Positions 1 through 5,368 of a stretch of DNA of 7,991 nt are shown piece after piece (the stretch's first letter is position 1; every line of letters begins with the position of its first letter). The translations under genes were made by a program, and so were the position numbers. The notes beneath the pieces are model-generated. The model had not been told where the DNA came from. It made no database searches and saw only the letters and a program-made list of their open reading frames with translations. This DNA is from Dehalococcoidia bacterium (lineage in GTDB: Bacteria > Chloroflexota > Dehalococcoidia > GIF9 > AB-539-J10): contig JAUXIH010000042.1 of NCBI GenBank assembly GCA_030621105.1, forward strand, positions 1-7,991. The letters are read 5' to 3'.

Positions 1-72
1 TCCCGGTGGGCAAGTGTGGGGGAATACCTACGGGAGCGTGTAATTTACGACACAGAGCGTCTGCACAGGTGA
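1..72 (+). CDS. C-terminal end of an upstream gene (partial)
   Basis: An open frame enters from the left edge and ends at TGA 70-72. It gives 23 residues ending in the helical, charged stretch EYLRERVIYDTERLHR. It stops 7 bases before the next gene, which fits the tight packing of the rest of this operon. No family can be recognised from so short a tail. A competing frame (from base 3, stop at 81-83) would overlap the next start in the ATGA style used elsewhere here, but its peptide looks less protein-like. The frame choice is therefore inference. Confidence 0.45.
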   Translation, partial: SRWASVGEYLRERVIYDTERLHR

Positions 73-79
73 TAGAGGG

Positions 80-487
80 ATGAGAATACTGGGCTTTCAA
101 AAGAAATGGGATAAACTGAACCAGGATATATTCACGACCTTTCGGTTTGTGCGCCGAGACCGAGATTGGGGAGTTGAAGAGGTAGTCCAGATTGTTTATA
201 AGCCCCGCTCCAAAGAGAGAGAGATACTAGGGATTGCTAGAATAATACGAAAGCAAGAGAAAGACCTCAATAAGCGGTGGTGCTTTTACCCTCTCCCTAG
301 TTTTCCTAACACCCCTGATATGATTACTCCCGAAGAGGCCTATGCTGATGGCTTCCCTGGTATACATAGGGGCGGTGATGTTGAAGGGATGTATAAGTTT
401 TTCCTTGAAGCCTATGGATATTCCCGGTGTCACAAAGAACTGATGAACAAGCTAACACTCTATTGGATTGAGAGGTTCAATGCCTAG
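80..487 (+). CDS. ASCH-like (PUA-fold) domain protein
   Basis: This 135-residue protein resembles small phage ASCH/PUA-fold proteins, a superfamily thought to bind RNA or modified nucleotides. The pattern seen is an N-terminal ILGF-KKW-KL segment, then TTFR (about residues 19-22), a strand pair VVQIVY and LGIARII, the segment ITPEEAYADGF (about 82-92), and a C-terminal NKLTLYWIER (about 123-132). The ATG follows an AGGTGAT ribosome binding site at 67-73 with good spacing. The gene overlaps the next start by 8 bases, so it is probably co-translated with the initiator. The fold call rests on motif resemblance only. The substrate is unknown, and a role in regulating translation or sensing modified bases would be speculation. 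Confidence 0.55.
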   Translation: MRILGFQKKWDKLNQDIFTTFRFVRRDRDWGVEEVVQIVYKPRSKEREILGIARIIRKQEKDLNKRWCFYPLPSFPNTPDMITPEEAYADGFPGIHRGGDVEGMYKFFLEAYGYSRCHKELMNKLTLYWIERFNA

Positions 488-1178
488 AGGTCGTTTCATA
501 TCCCGGAGCTTCTACGACAACTACAGGCTGAACGCCTTATCTATCGAGGCTCATCACCTATTCGGCGGCATAGATGTCCGGTGTGCTGACCGGGAAGGGC
601 GTTGCAAGGGGGAGGCCAAGTGGATTAACAACCAAATCTTCTCGCTGAGGCATTATACGGATGAGCAGGTAGACGGTTGGTTATACGAGCTATGGTCTAC
701 GAAGGATGATGAGACTGGTCTCGGTTTGATAGAGAGATACAAGGTAAACGGCAGGCCTTACATCTGGATACCCGGCTTTGACAAGCACCAGAAAGGGCGA
801 CACAAGGACCGGGAAGCTGAGTCCGATATACCATCACCACCTGATAATCTTATGGTGCGGGCCAGGAAGCACATTGTTGAGTCAAAGTCAGAGGACAAGA
901 CTAAATTAGAAGTCAAGACAGAGGATACCAAGATTGCCGGCATGATTAAATACTACGAGGCTGAGCTGGGCAAGATGCTGACCCCTGGCGACTACGATAA
1001 GCTCGTAGATTTTACTGATACCTACCCTGAAGGTTGGTTTGAGAAGGCAGTGGACGAGGCCAAGGGTCACGATGTTAAAGCACCGATGCGATACATTGAG
1101 AAGATACTGGAGAACTGGCGAGAGAAGGAAGCACCAGCCGAGACTAGCACTGACAACCAAGGGATACAGGTTATATGA
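480..1178 (+). CDS. DnaD/DnaB-like replication initiation protein
   Basis: This 232-residue protein has the layout of phage DnaD-like initiators, which bind the phage origin and help recruit the helicase loader. The N-terminal part (about 1-105) starts PRGRFISRSFYDNYRLNALS and reads as a winged-helix DNA-binding region, with the typical ending YIWIPGFDKHQ. A charged linker (about 106-150) follows. The C-terminal DnaD/DnaB_2-type domain (about 153-214) includes YYEAELGKMLTPGDYDKL, TYPEGWFEKAVDEA and MRYIEKILENW. ATG 480 was chosen over an in-frame TTG at 468 because GAGAGG at 470-475 sits 4 bases upstream of it. It overlaps the ASCH-like gene by 8 bases. The helicase loader two genes downstream supports the role. 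Family assignment is fairly secure; DNA target unknown. Confidence 0.8.
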   Translation: MPRGRFISRSFYDNYRLNALSIEAHHLFGGIDVRCADREGRCKGEAKWINNQIFSLRHYTDEQVDGWLYELWSTKDDETGLGLIERYKVNGRPYIWIPGFDKHQKGRHKDREAESDIPSPPDNLMVRARKHIVESKSEDKTKLEVKTEDTKIAGMIKYYEAELGKMLTPGDYDKLVDFTDTYPEGWFEKAVDEAKGHDVKAPMRYIEKILENWREKEAPAETSTDNQGIQVI

Positions 1179-1405
1179 TGGCTGAGAAAATTAGTAGGCA
1201 GGTAATAGTAAGCGACCTTTTGATTACTGAATTAAGAGACAGGTTCTACGCAGAATCGCTGTTGACTGAAACAGGAGTCCGCTTACACTTCGATATCCCT
1301 TGGTGTGATATGCCATATTACAAGCATTACCGGGATACCTTCTTCGGTGGTGAAGTGTGGGTATTCTCAAGCGTTCCGTTTAAGGTGCAATATGCCAGAG
1401 ACTAA
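1175..1405 (+). CDS. Small protein of unknown function
   Basis: A 76-residue protein, not recognised. Its N-terminal half is amphipathic (VIVSDLLITELRDRFYAESLL) and its C-terminal half is aromatic (WCDMPYYKHYRDTFFGGEVWVF). Two tandem ATGs are possible starts, 1175 and 1178; both overlap the TGA of the initiator gene. The AGG at 1168-1170 is spaced slightly better for 1178. Its end overlaps the helicase loader gene by 14 bases. Being wedged between initiator and loader suggests a replication-linked or purely accessory role, but nothing in the sequence shows which. Confidence 0.7.
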   Translation: MMAEKISRQVIVSDLLITELRDRFYAESLLTETGVRLHFDIPWCDMPYYKHYRDTFFGGEVWVFSSVPFKVQYARD

Positions 1406-2198
1406 GAAGTGTATCAAGTGCGGTGAGGAATACGAGCCTCAGTATTGTGATGTCGTAGGGCTTCACATACTGAAGGGAGCTGGCCACTGCCCGAAGTGCG
1501 CTCGGTTAGTCTGTGAAGAGGAAGAGGCCAAGGACAAGTCTGCCAAGGAACTTGAGGTTAGAGAGGCAAGGTATCACGGTATCGAATCAAGCGGCATACC
1601 CCCTAAATTTCTAACTGAGAGCTTCAAGACATTCAATAAGGGCTGGCAGGACAAGGCGCTAGTCTTTTGCCAGAAGTATGCCGATAGCTTCCCGGTTGAT
1701 AAGAGACCGAAGGGTTACCCCTCGCTCTACCTGTGGTCGCAGAATAGCTGGGGGACCGGGAAGACACACCTGTCCTGTGCTATTGTGCTGAGCATATTCA
1801 ACCGCTGGACCGGTGAGAGTAGAAGCTGCCCCTGGATATACTTCGTTAGTGAGTCTGACCTATTCAGGCAGATACAGGCTACCTATAGCTTCAATCGAGA
1901 GCAAGAGCAGGCCCGGGATAGCGAGGATGACATACTCCGAAGGCTAATCAACTGCGACCTGCTTATCCTGGATGATGTGGGCAAGGAGCGCCGGGCTGAT
2001 TCGCGCTTTGTTCAGAGGACACTGTTTGGCCTGATAGATGGGCGCTACAAGCTCCAGCTCCCTATTGTGCTGACTGCCAATGTTAGTGGTGATGGACTCA
2101 GGAGACACCTAGAGGACGCAAGTTTCGACAGGTTCTTTGAGCAGATAGGGGGCAAGTCTGTTTGCATGGATGGGGAAAGTTACAGGAGAAAGAAATGA
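1392..2198 (+). CDS. DnaC/DnaI-like AAA+ helicase loader with N-terminal zinc finger
   Basis: This 268-residue AAA+ ATPase of the DnaC/DnaI/IstB group would load the replicative helicase onto phage DNA. The N-terminus carries a zinc-finger-like set, C7-x2-C10, C19 and C33-x2-C36, comparable to the zinc-binding N-domain known in Bacillus DnaI. A charged linker (about 40-62) precedes the ATPase core. Walker A is at 118-125 (ending GTGKT), Walker B is LLILDDVG at 190-197, a sensor-1-like PIVLTAN lies at 224-230, and a basic DRFFEQI stretch at 246-252 may hold the arginine finger. The first glycine of Walker A is replaced by Asn118. ATG 1392 was chosen because AAGGTG at 1382-1387 is well placed; the in-frame ATG at 1305 lies inside the previous gene. 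No helicase gene is seen here, so host DnaB recruitment is likely. Confidence 0.88.
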   Translation: MPETKKCIKCGEEYEPQYCDVVGLHILKGAGHCPKCARLVCEEEEAKDKSAKELEVREARYHGIESSGIPPKFLTESFKTFNKGWQDKALVFCQKYADSFPVDKRPKGYPSLYLWSQNSWGTGKTHLSCAIVLSIFNRWTGESRSCPWIYFVSESDLFRQIQATYSFNREQEQARDSEDDILRRLINCDLLILDDVGKERRADSRFVQRTLFGLIDGRYKLQLPIVLTANVSGDGLRRHLEDASFDRFFEQIGGKSVCMDGESYRRKK

Positions 2199-2458
2199 TT
2201 TGGCTGATGTTTAAGAGAGGGCACTGGCGACTACTATACTTATGGGTTAAGTATAAGTATATCCTAAAGAAGGATATTATCGGCTTCTACAATGGAGTGC
2301 CTGTCATTAGAAGCAAATATCTTAGACCGGAGAGCGATATACCAACGATTATAGTTGATGAACCCTGGACAGATGAGCCAGCATTTTTGAAGATAGACGA
2401 TGAATCTATAGTAGCGAGGATGAAAAAGCGTGATAGAGCTAACCGAGGCTCAAGTTAA
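2195..2458 (+). CDS. Small protein of unknown function
   Basis: An 87-residue protein, not recognised. The N-terminal third is rich in aromatic and basic residues (RGHWRLLYLWVKYKYILKK), the middle reads IIGFYNGVPVIRSKYL, and the C-terminus is acidic then basic. The start at 2195 overlaps the loader's TGA (ATGA) and has an ideal AGGAGA at 2183-2188. An in-frame ATG at 2162 lies deeper in the loader gene and lacks such a site. The 3' end overlaps the VRR-NUC gene by 29 bases, unusually long for this operon. The gene contains the AT-rich inverted repeats described separately. Confidence 0.7.
   Translation: MIWLMFKRGHWRLLYLWVKYKYILKKDIIGFYNGVPVIRSKYLRPESDIPTIIVDEPWTDEPAFLKIDDESIVARMKKRDRANRGSS
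2235..2277 (+). repeat. Two adjacent AT-rich inverted repeats
   Basis: TATACTTAT (2235-2243) and its exact reverse complement ATAAGTATA (2253-2261) are separated by 9 bases. ATATCCT (2259-2265) and AGGATAT (2271-2277) are separated by 5 bases. The two structures overlap by three bases, so as RNA they would compete. The patch is much richer in A+T than its surroundings, partly explained by the Tyr/Lys/Ile codons it encodes. It lies inside a small gene just after the helicase loader. It could be a protein-binding site, an origin element or an mRNA structure; this is inference. Confidence 0.5.
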
Positions 2459-2822
2459 GCAGGGCATTGAAGAGTATCTAGGCTATGCACAAAACCAGGG
2501 CAAGCTGTGGTATTGCAGGCTCAATGCGGGCGACTTCATAGACACTCGGGGTGGTAGTCGCCGCCGGATAAAAGGAGCTGGCAGGGGCACAGCAGACTTC
2601 ATTGTTATCCAAGGTGGCGAAGTCCAGATGTTTCACCTTATCCAGCAGACAATTCACAAGAGGCATCCGGTGGCCTTCGTGACCTTCATTGAGTGCAAGA
2701 GTAGCAAGGGAAAGCAATCGCCCGACCAGCTTGAGTTCGAGCAAATGATTACCGGGTTCAACTGCCGGTATGTGATAGTGAGAAATGTGGATGAGCTGAT
2801 AGTAGCACTGGAGAGAGAATGA
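2430..2822 (+). CDS. Stand-alone VRR-NUC domain nuclease
   Basis: This 130-residue protein fits the virus-type replication-repair nuclease (VRR-NUC) family, PD-(D/E)xK-fold enzymes that cut branched or flap DNA during phage replication. Visible elements are TEAQVKQGIEEYL (5-17), KGAGRGTADFIVI (48-60) with likely catalytic D56, FIECKSSKG (86-94) with E88 and K90, SPDQLEF with Q100, and YVIVRNVDEL (114-123). The distance from D56 to E88 is longer than usual, with about 16-18 extra residues between two core strands. The start is GTG at 2430, with GAGGA at 2416-2420 nine bases upstream; no ATG inside would keep the domain. It overlaps the next gene by ATGA. Placement after initiator and loader supports a replication role. 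Confidence 0.85.
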   Translation: MIELTEAQVKQGIEEYLGYAQNQGKLWYCRLNAGDFIDTRGGSRRRIKGAGRGTADFIVIQGGEVQMFHLIQQTIHKRHPVAFVTFIECKSSKGKQSPDQLEFEQMITGFNCRYVIVRNVDELIVALERE

Positions 2823-2823
2823 A
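2809..2823 (+). repeat. 15-base direct repeat at gene junction, copy 1
   Basis: TGGAGAGAGAATGAA covers the end of the VRR-NUC gene, its stop codon and the start of the next gene. It is repeated exactly at 3015-3029. It contains the ribosome binding site (GGAGAGAG) and the ATGA coupling overlap. Confidence 0.75.
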
Positions 2824-3028
2824 GCAATTTGTGATTCCAGATAAGCAGTTCGTATACAATGCAATGGCAATCTATCTTCCTGATGACCGTATTCGGAGTG
2901 CTATATTAGAAAACAATGAGGAGTTTTCTGCTTATCACGATGAGGAAAGAATGGAATTGGTAGTGAATTGCGAGAATAAACCGGGGGCCTTGCCTATCTT
3001 TGGGCTAACTTGGTTGGAGAGAGAATGA
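2819..3028 (+). CDS. Small protein of unknown function flanked by a direct repeat
   Basis: A 69-residue protein, not recognised: mixed strands and helix, acidic middle (ILENNEEFSAYHDEERMEL), and end FGLTWLERE. Its start overlaps the VRR-NUC stop (ATGA), with GGAGAGAG directly upstream. Its own end repeats the same 15 bases found at its start, so both it and the nuclease end in LERE. This looks like a modular cassette inserted or exchanged at a short shared junction, though convergence on a good coupling site is an alternative. The short length leaves function open. Confidence 0.7.
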   Translation: MKQFVIPDKQFVYNAMAIYLPDDRIRSAILENNEEFSAYHDEERMELVVNCENKPGALPIFGLTWLERE

Positions 3029-3029
3029 A
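3015..3029 (+). repeat. 15-base direct repeat at gene junction, copy 2
   Basis: This is identical to 2809-2823 and again spans ribosome binding site, stop and start (ATGA at 3025-3028). The two copies bracket the 69-residue gene. Confidence 0.75.
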
Positions 3030-3138
3030 CAGCGACAAGAAAATTATAGGCAAGCTCACAGTAGCTGATGTGGTTGAGGCTTTTACTTTTCTGGTAGTTA
3101 CGATAGTTACCTTTGCGATTTTGTTTAAGTGGGGGTAG
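3025..3138 (+). CDS. 37-residue single-span membrane protein
   Basis: This small frame reads MNSDKKIIGKLTVADVVEAF and then one hydrophobic span of about residues 19-34, ending with FKWG. The N-terminus is charged and soluble. It has the same GGAGAGAG ribosome binding site and ATGA overlap as its upstream neighbour, which is the main evidence that it is translated. No family is recognised. Phage membrane peptides of this size can act in lysis, superinfection exclusion or membrane anchoring, but none of these is shown here. Confidence 0.6.
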   Translation: MNSDKKIIGKLTVADVVEAFTFLVVTIVTFAILFKWG

Positions 3139-3140
3139 GG

Positions 3141-3362
3141 ATGAGTGAATTAGAGAGACTACAGGCACTAGCTGATGACAGGGATAAGAAGAGGTATCTA
3201 TTTGAACTTGAATTGAAGAGCCAGCGTCTTCAGCTTAGGATGGCATACCTTTGCTTGGGGTCTACCTTGGCTCACAAGATACCGCAGATAGACTACGGGC
3301 TATCTAGTTATGGGGAAGCAACAGCGAGGTTCTACACTGAGTTATTTCATCGGCTACAGTGA
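3141..3362 (+). CDS. Small helical protein of unknown function
   Basis: A 73-residue protein, largely helical and charged in its first half (SELERLQALADDRDKKRYLFELELKSQ would favour a coiled coil), then more mixed. ATG 3141 is preferred because a G-rich GGGGGTAGGG lies directly upstream; an in-frame GTG at 3129 has no ribosome binding site. It follows the membrane peptide by two bases. No family recognised; it might be a structural or regulatory adaptor, but that is not supported by any motif. Confidence 0.65.
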   Translation: MSELERLQALADDRDKKRYLFELELKSQRLQLRMAYLCLGSTLAHKIPQIDYGLSSYGEATARFYTELFHRLQ

Positions 3363-3370
3363 GGTAAGTT

Positions 3371-3694
3371 ATGGGAGAGCCGCAGTTCGTTGAGGGCAAG
3401 GTAGTCGGAGAGCTGGACAGGGGCGTCTTCACTCAGCGTATCTATACCCGGCACATCTACAGGCGCCTCAATGCCAAGGGGATGGACACCCGGTTACACC
3501 AAGCACTCCGGGGCAAGTGCAGGTTGTGGCGGCTCATCTTCGGAGATACCGGGCAGGTCTTGAGTATCCCTTATGGTAGAATAGAAGTATCAGGGACCCG
3601 GGCGGACCCGAGGGGTGGTATGGTAGAGCAGATATTCGTGCCGCTACAATATTTCGACAAGGAAAGAGATGCGACACAGCGGAGGATGATATGA
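3371..3694 (+). CDS. Basic protein of unknown function
   Basis: A 107-residue basic protein, not recognised. The N-terminal part reads VEGKVVGELDRGVFTQRIYTRHIYRR and is rich in Arg, followed by RLHQALRGKCRLWRLIFGDTG and then strand-like stretches (VLSIPYGRIEVSG, EQIFVPLQYFD). The charge suggests nucleic-acid contact, which is inference. GAGGT lies upstream of the ATG at usual spacing. The end overlaps the next gene by ATGA. Confidence 0.7.
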   Translation: MGEPQFVEGKVVGELDRGVFTQRIYTRHIYRRLNAKGMDTRLHQALRGKCRLWRLIFGDTGQVLSIPYGRIEVSGTRADPRGGMVEQIFVPLQYFDKERDATQRRMI

Positions 3695-3984
3695 CACAGC
3701 AGCCAGTCCAAGTAAGTTACCGCTTCGACTACTTCGCTGACAAGGATGTGATTCAATTCTCTATCAAGCTAGGTGAACTCCCCGCACTCATTATTGTCCT
3801 GCCTACTGAGGCCTTCTTCAGTCTGTGCGATGGGATAGTTACACTGGGCGAGCCCTTCCTCAATGGGGTCAGGAAAAAGAGGGCTGAGGGCGTGAAGGAA
3901 GATATCAAGGTTGAATTTGATGCTGCAAAATGGAATGATATGATGGGGTGGGATAAGAAGGAAGGGGGTAAAGCTGATGTATAG
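3691..3984 (+). CDS. Protein of unknown function
   Basis: A 97-residue protein, not recognised. The first half alternates strands (VSYRFDYFADKDVIQFSIKLG, ALIIVLPTEAFFSLCDGI), suggesting a small alpha/beta domain. The second half is charged and ends in a Lys/Gly-rich tail. GGAGGATGAT directly before the ATG provides a strong ribosome binding site, and the start overlaps the previous stop. The C-terminal Lys/Gly codons also supply the ribosome binding site for the next gene (AAGGGGGTAA, 3962-3971). Confidence 0.7.
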   Translation: MTQQPVQVSYRFDYFADKDVIQFSIKLGELPALIIVLPTEAFFSLCDGIVTLGEPFLNGVRKKRAEGVKEDIKVEFDAAKWNDMMGWDKKEGGKADV

Positions 3985-4195
3985 ACCTGATGGATGGGAA
4001 GAGATAAAAGACAAGTTAGTAGGGGATTGCCCTTATTGCGAAGAGTTTGACTTAGATTGGCTAATAGAGAATACTGCTGATGCTATGCTGGAGGGGTTGA
4101 AGAAGGGGATTAAGCCCACATTAAAGCCAGGTCGCATAGGTGATGCGGTAGTTGGTTATCTAGTCTTTATCCCAGAGGAGAAGCCCAATGGCTAG
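3977..4195 (+). CDS. Small protein with a CxxC pair, unknown function
   Basis: A 72-residue protein starting MYRPDGWEEIKDKL, with one C18-P-Y-C21 pair and no second metal pair, so zinc binding alone is doubtful; dimer binding or a redox role remains possible. The rest is acidic with a strand-like end AVVGYLVFIPEEKP. The start is preceded by AAGGGGGTAA and overlaps the previous gene by 8 bases; the end overlaps the next gene by 8 bases. Not assigned to a named family. Confidence 0.7.
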   Translation: MYRPDGWEEIKDKLVGDCPYCEEFDLDWLIENTADAMLEGLKKGIKPTLKPGRIGDAVVGYLVFIPEEKPNG

Positions 4196-4394
4196 ACAAA
4201 ATCCCTGCCCGGTCCCGGGCTGCCAGCGCAACATAAGCATAACCTCAAAGTATGGGGTATGCGCGGTTCACAGTGACCTCTTTGAAGGCATCACTTACTA
4301 CTTGCAACAGGCACAGCGAGAGGTAAACCAGACCAGAAAGAAAGGTGGTCGCCCCGGGGAGCGGGTGACACCGAGCGGACTGATACTGCCATAA
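4188..4394 (+). CDS. Small putative zinc-finger protein
   Basis: This 68-residue protein has a likely zinc site built from C7-x4-C12 and C25-x2-H28 (NPCPVPGCQ ... GVCAVHSDL). A helix (about 32-46) and a basic, Gly/Arg-rich tail (TRKKGGRPGERV) follow. The layout suggests a small nucleic-acid-binding finger with a flexible basic tail, which is inference. A GAGGAG ribosome binding site lies about seven bases before the ATG. It sits directly before the PP-loop gene and may be part of the same functional group. Confidence 0.65.
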   Translation: MARQNPCPVPGCQRNISITSKYGVCAVHSDLFEGITYYLQQAQREVNQTRKKGGRPGERVTPSGLILP

Positions 4395-4398
4395 GGAG
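4393..4398 (+). promoter_or_regulatory. Ribosome binding site that decides a TTG start
   Basis: AAGGAG lies 8 bases upstream of TTG 4407 and only 2 bases upstream of TTG 4401. The spacing argues for TTG 4407 as the start of the PP-loop protein. No ATG is available before the conserved PP-loop. Confidence 0.65.
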
Positions 4399-4406
4399 TT
4401 TTGGCC

Positions 4407-5138
4407 TTGGGACTTTCACAGCTAAACTTCGAGGGAAGGAATAGGGTAGAGGTAGCCATTGACAGGCTCAGGGAATATGAGCCGACCGAGGGTTATTACC
4501 TTGCCTTCTCTGGGGGTAAGGATAGCATGGTCATCTATGACCTTGCTGTTAAGTCTGGCGTAAAGTTTGATGCTCACTACTGCGTCTCCCCGATTGACCC
4601 GCCTCAAATATACAAGTTCATCAAGGAACATTACCCTGAGGTCCAATGGGATTATCATGCCAGGGGATGGTGGCAGATGGTGGTAAGAAAGGGGCTGCCG
4701 ATGCGGCAATCCCGGTGGTGCTGTCAGGTTATCAAAGAGGCTGGTGGCGAGGGTAGAACTGTTGTATTAGGGAACAGGAGAGCTGAAGGTGGGTCTGTTC
4801 GTAGCCACCAAGACTGTTATGAGATTGGGAGAAAGCACCACAAGATATTTCTCCGCCCTATAATAGACTTTGATAACAATGATGTGTGGGAATATATCAA
4901 GTTGAATGACCTGCCCTATTGTTCCCTATATGATGAGGGCTTTAAGAGGCTCGGCTGTGTCCTGTGTCCATTCAGTAGGGATATAGAAAGAGAGATGCGC
5001 TACTTCCCTAAGACAGTCAAGGCCTATCAGAGGGCCTGCGATAAAATTGTTGCCAATGCTATTGAATCAGGGAGAGAGAGAAAGCACGATTTCCAAACAG
5101 GTCAAGAGTTATTTGAATGGTGGATTAAGAGAGATTAG
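4407..5138 (+). CDS. PAPS-reductase-like PP-loop protein with CC...CxxC cluster
   Basis: This 243-residue protein belongs to the PAPS reductase / adenine nucleotide alpha-hydrolase superfamily. The PP-loop SGGKDS is at residues 35-40 and would bind ATP or an adenylylated sulfate. R103-W-C105-C106 and G183-C184-V-L-C187 form the CC...CxxC arrangement that in APS reductases and DndC-like proteins binds a [4Fe-4S] cluster. LGNRRAEGGSVR (121-132) and RPIIDFDNNDVWEYI (150-164) match family positions. The C-terminal catalytic ECG(L/I)H motif of true PAPS/APS reductases is absent, so sulfate assimilation is unlikely. Known phage and defence relatives modify DNA or tRNA by sulfur or amide chemistry; which applies here is inference. 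It is followed within 2 bases by a small gene and then the methyltransferase, suggesting a modification unit. Confidence 0.85.
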   Translation: MGLSQLNFEGRNRVEVAIDRLREYEPTEGYYLAFSGGKDSMVIYDLAVKSGVKFDAHYCVSPIDPPQIYKFIKEHYPEVQWDYHARGWWQMVVRKGLPMRQSRWCCQVIKEAGGEGRTVVLGNRRAEGGSVRSHQDCYEIGRKHHKIFLRPIIDFDNNDVWEYIKLNDLPYCSLYDEGFKRLGCVLCPFSRDIEREMRYFPKTVKAYQRACDKIVANAIESGRERKHDFQTGQELFEWWIKRD

Positions 5139-5140
5139 CC

Positions 5141-5368
5141 ATGAGACAAGCACTCCCGCTATGGTTCTGTTTGGACTGTGATACCCGAGAGAAACTTGTC
5201 TCTATACTCAGTGAAACCGCTTGCCCCCCGAGGGATGAGTGGGCGGACTGGCAGCCAGTTACCTTTAAGATTACACCGCTACCTCTTAGGGACATAGAGG
5301 AAGCCCGGGAATACTACGACAAGTTCATGCGGCAGAAGCCCCAGCCTTCACCTAGGAGCAGGAAGTGA
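5141..5368 (+). CDS. Small protein between PP-loop and methyltransferase genes
   Basis: A 75-residue protein, not recognised. It begins MRQALPLWFCLDCDTREKLV, containing a C10-x2-C13 pair, with another Cys at position 28. It continues with a Trp-rich stretch (DEWADWQPVTFKITPL) and ends in a basic, Pro/Ser-rich tail. AGAGAG lies about 8 bases before the ATG. It follows the PP-loop gene by two bases and touches the methyltransferase start at TGATG, so it is translated together with both. It could be a partner of either enzyme; only position supports this. Confidence 0.68.
   Translation: MRQALPLWFCLDCDTREKLVSILSETACPPRDEWADWQPVTFKITPLPLRDIEEAREYYDKFMRQKPQPSPRSRK

Noticed and set aside
1305..1391. 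29-codon N-terminal extension of the helicase loader
   Set aside because: It lies wholly inside the preceding gene in another frame, and the ATG at 1392 has a well-placed AAGGTG site.
2478..2870. 130-codon open frame on the minus strand opposite the VRR-NUC gene
   Set aside because: It lies antisense to a well-supported nuclease, has no good ribosome binding site and shows no domain pattern; it is a shadow of the coding strand.
3068..3112. Short repeat AGTTACGATAGTTAC in the membrane-peptide gene
   Set aside because: It is only two 6-base copies in a Val/Thr-rich coding stretch; chance explains it.
4422..4709. 95-codon minus-strand frame opposite the PP-loop gene
   Set aside because: It overlaps the conserved SGGKDS region of a recognised family and shows no protein features of its own.
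4859..4864. TATAAT, a perfect -10 box
   Set aside because: It lies inside the PP-loop gene, and no -35-like sequence is found at the right distance upstream.
4407..5138. Assignment as a true sulfate-assimilation PAPS/APS reductase (CysH)
   Set aside because: The catalytic C-terminal ECG(L/I)H motif is missing and no assimilation genes are nearby.
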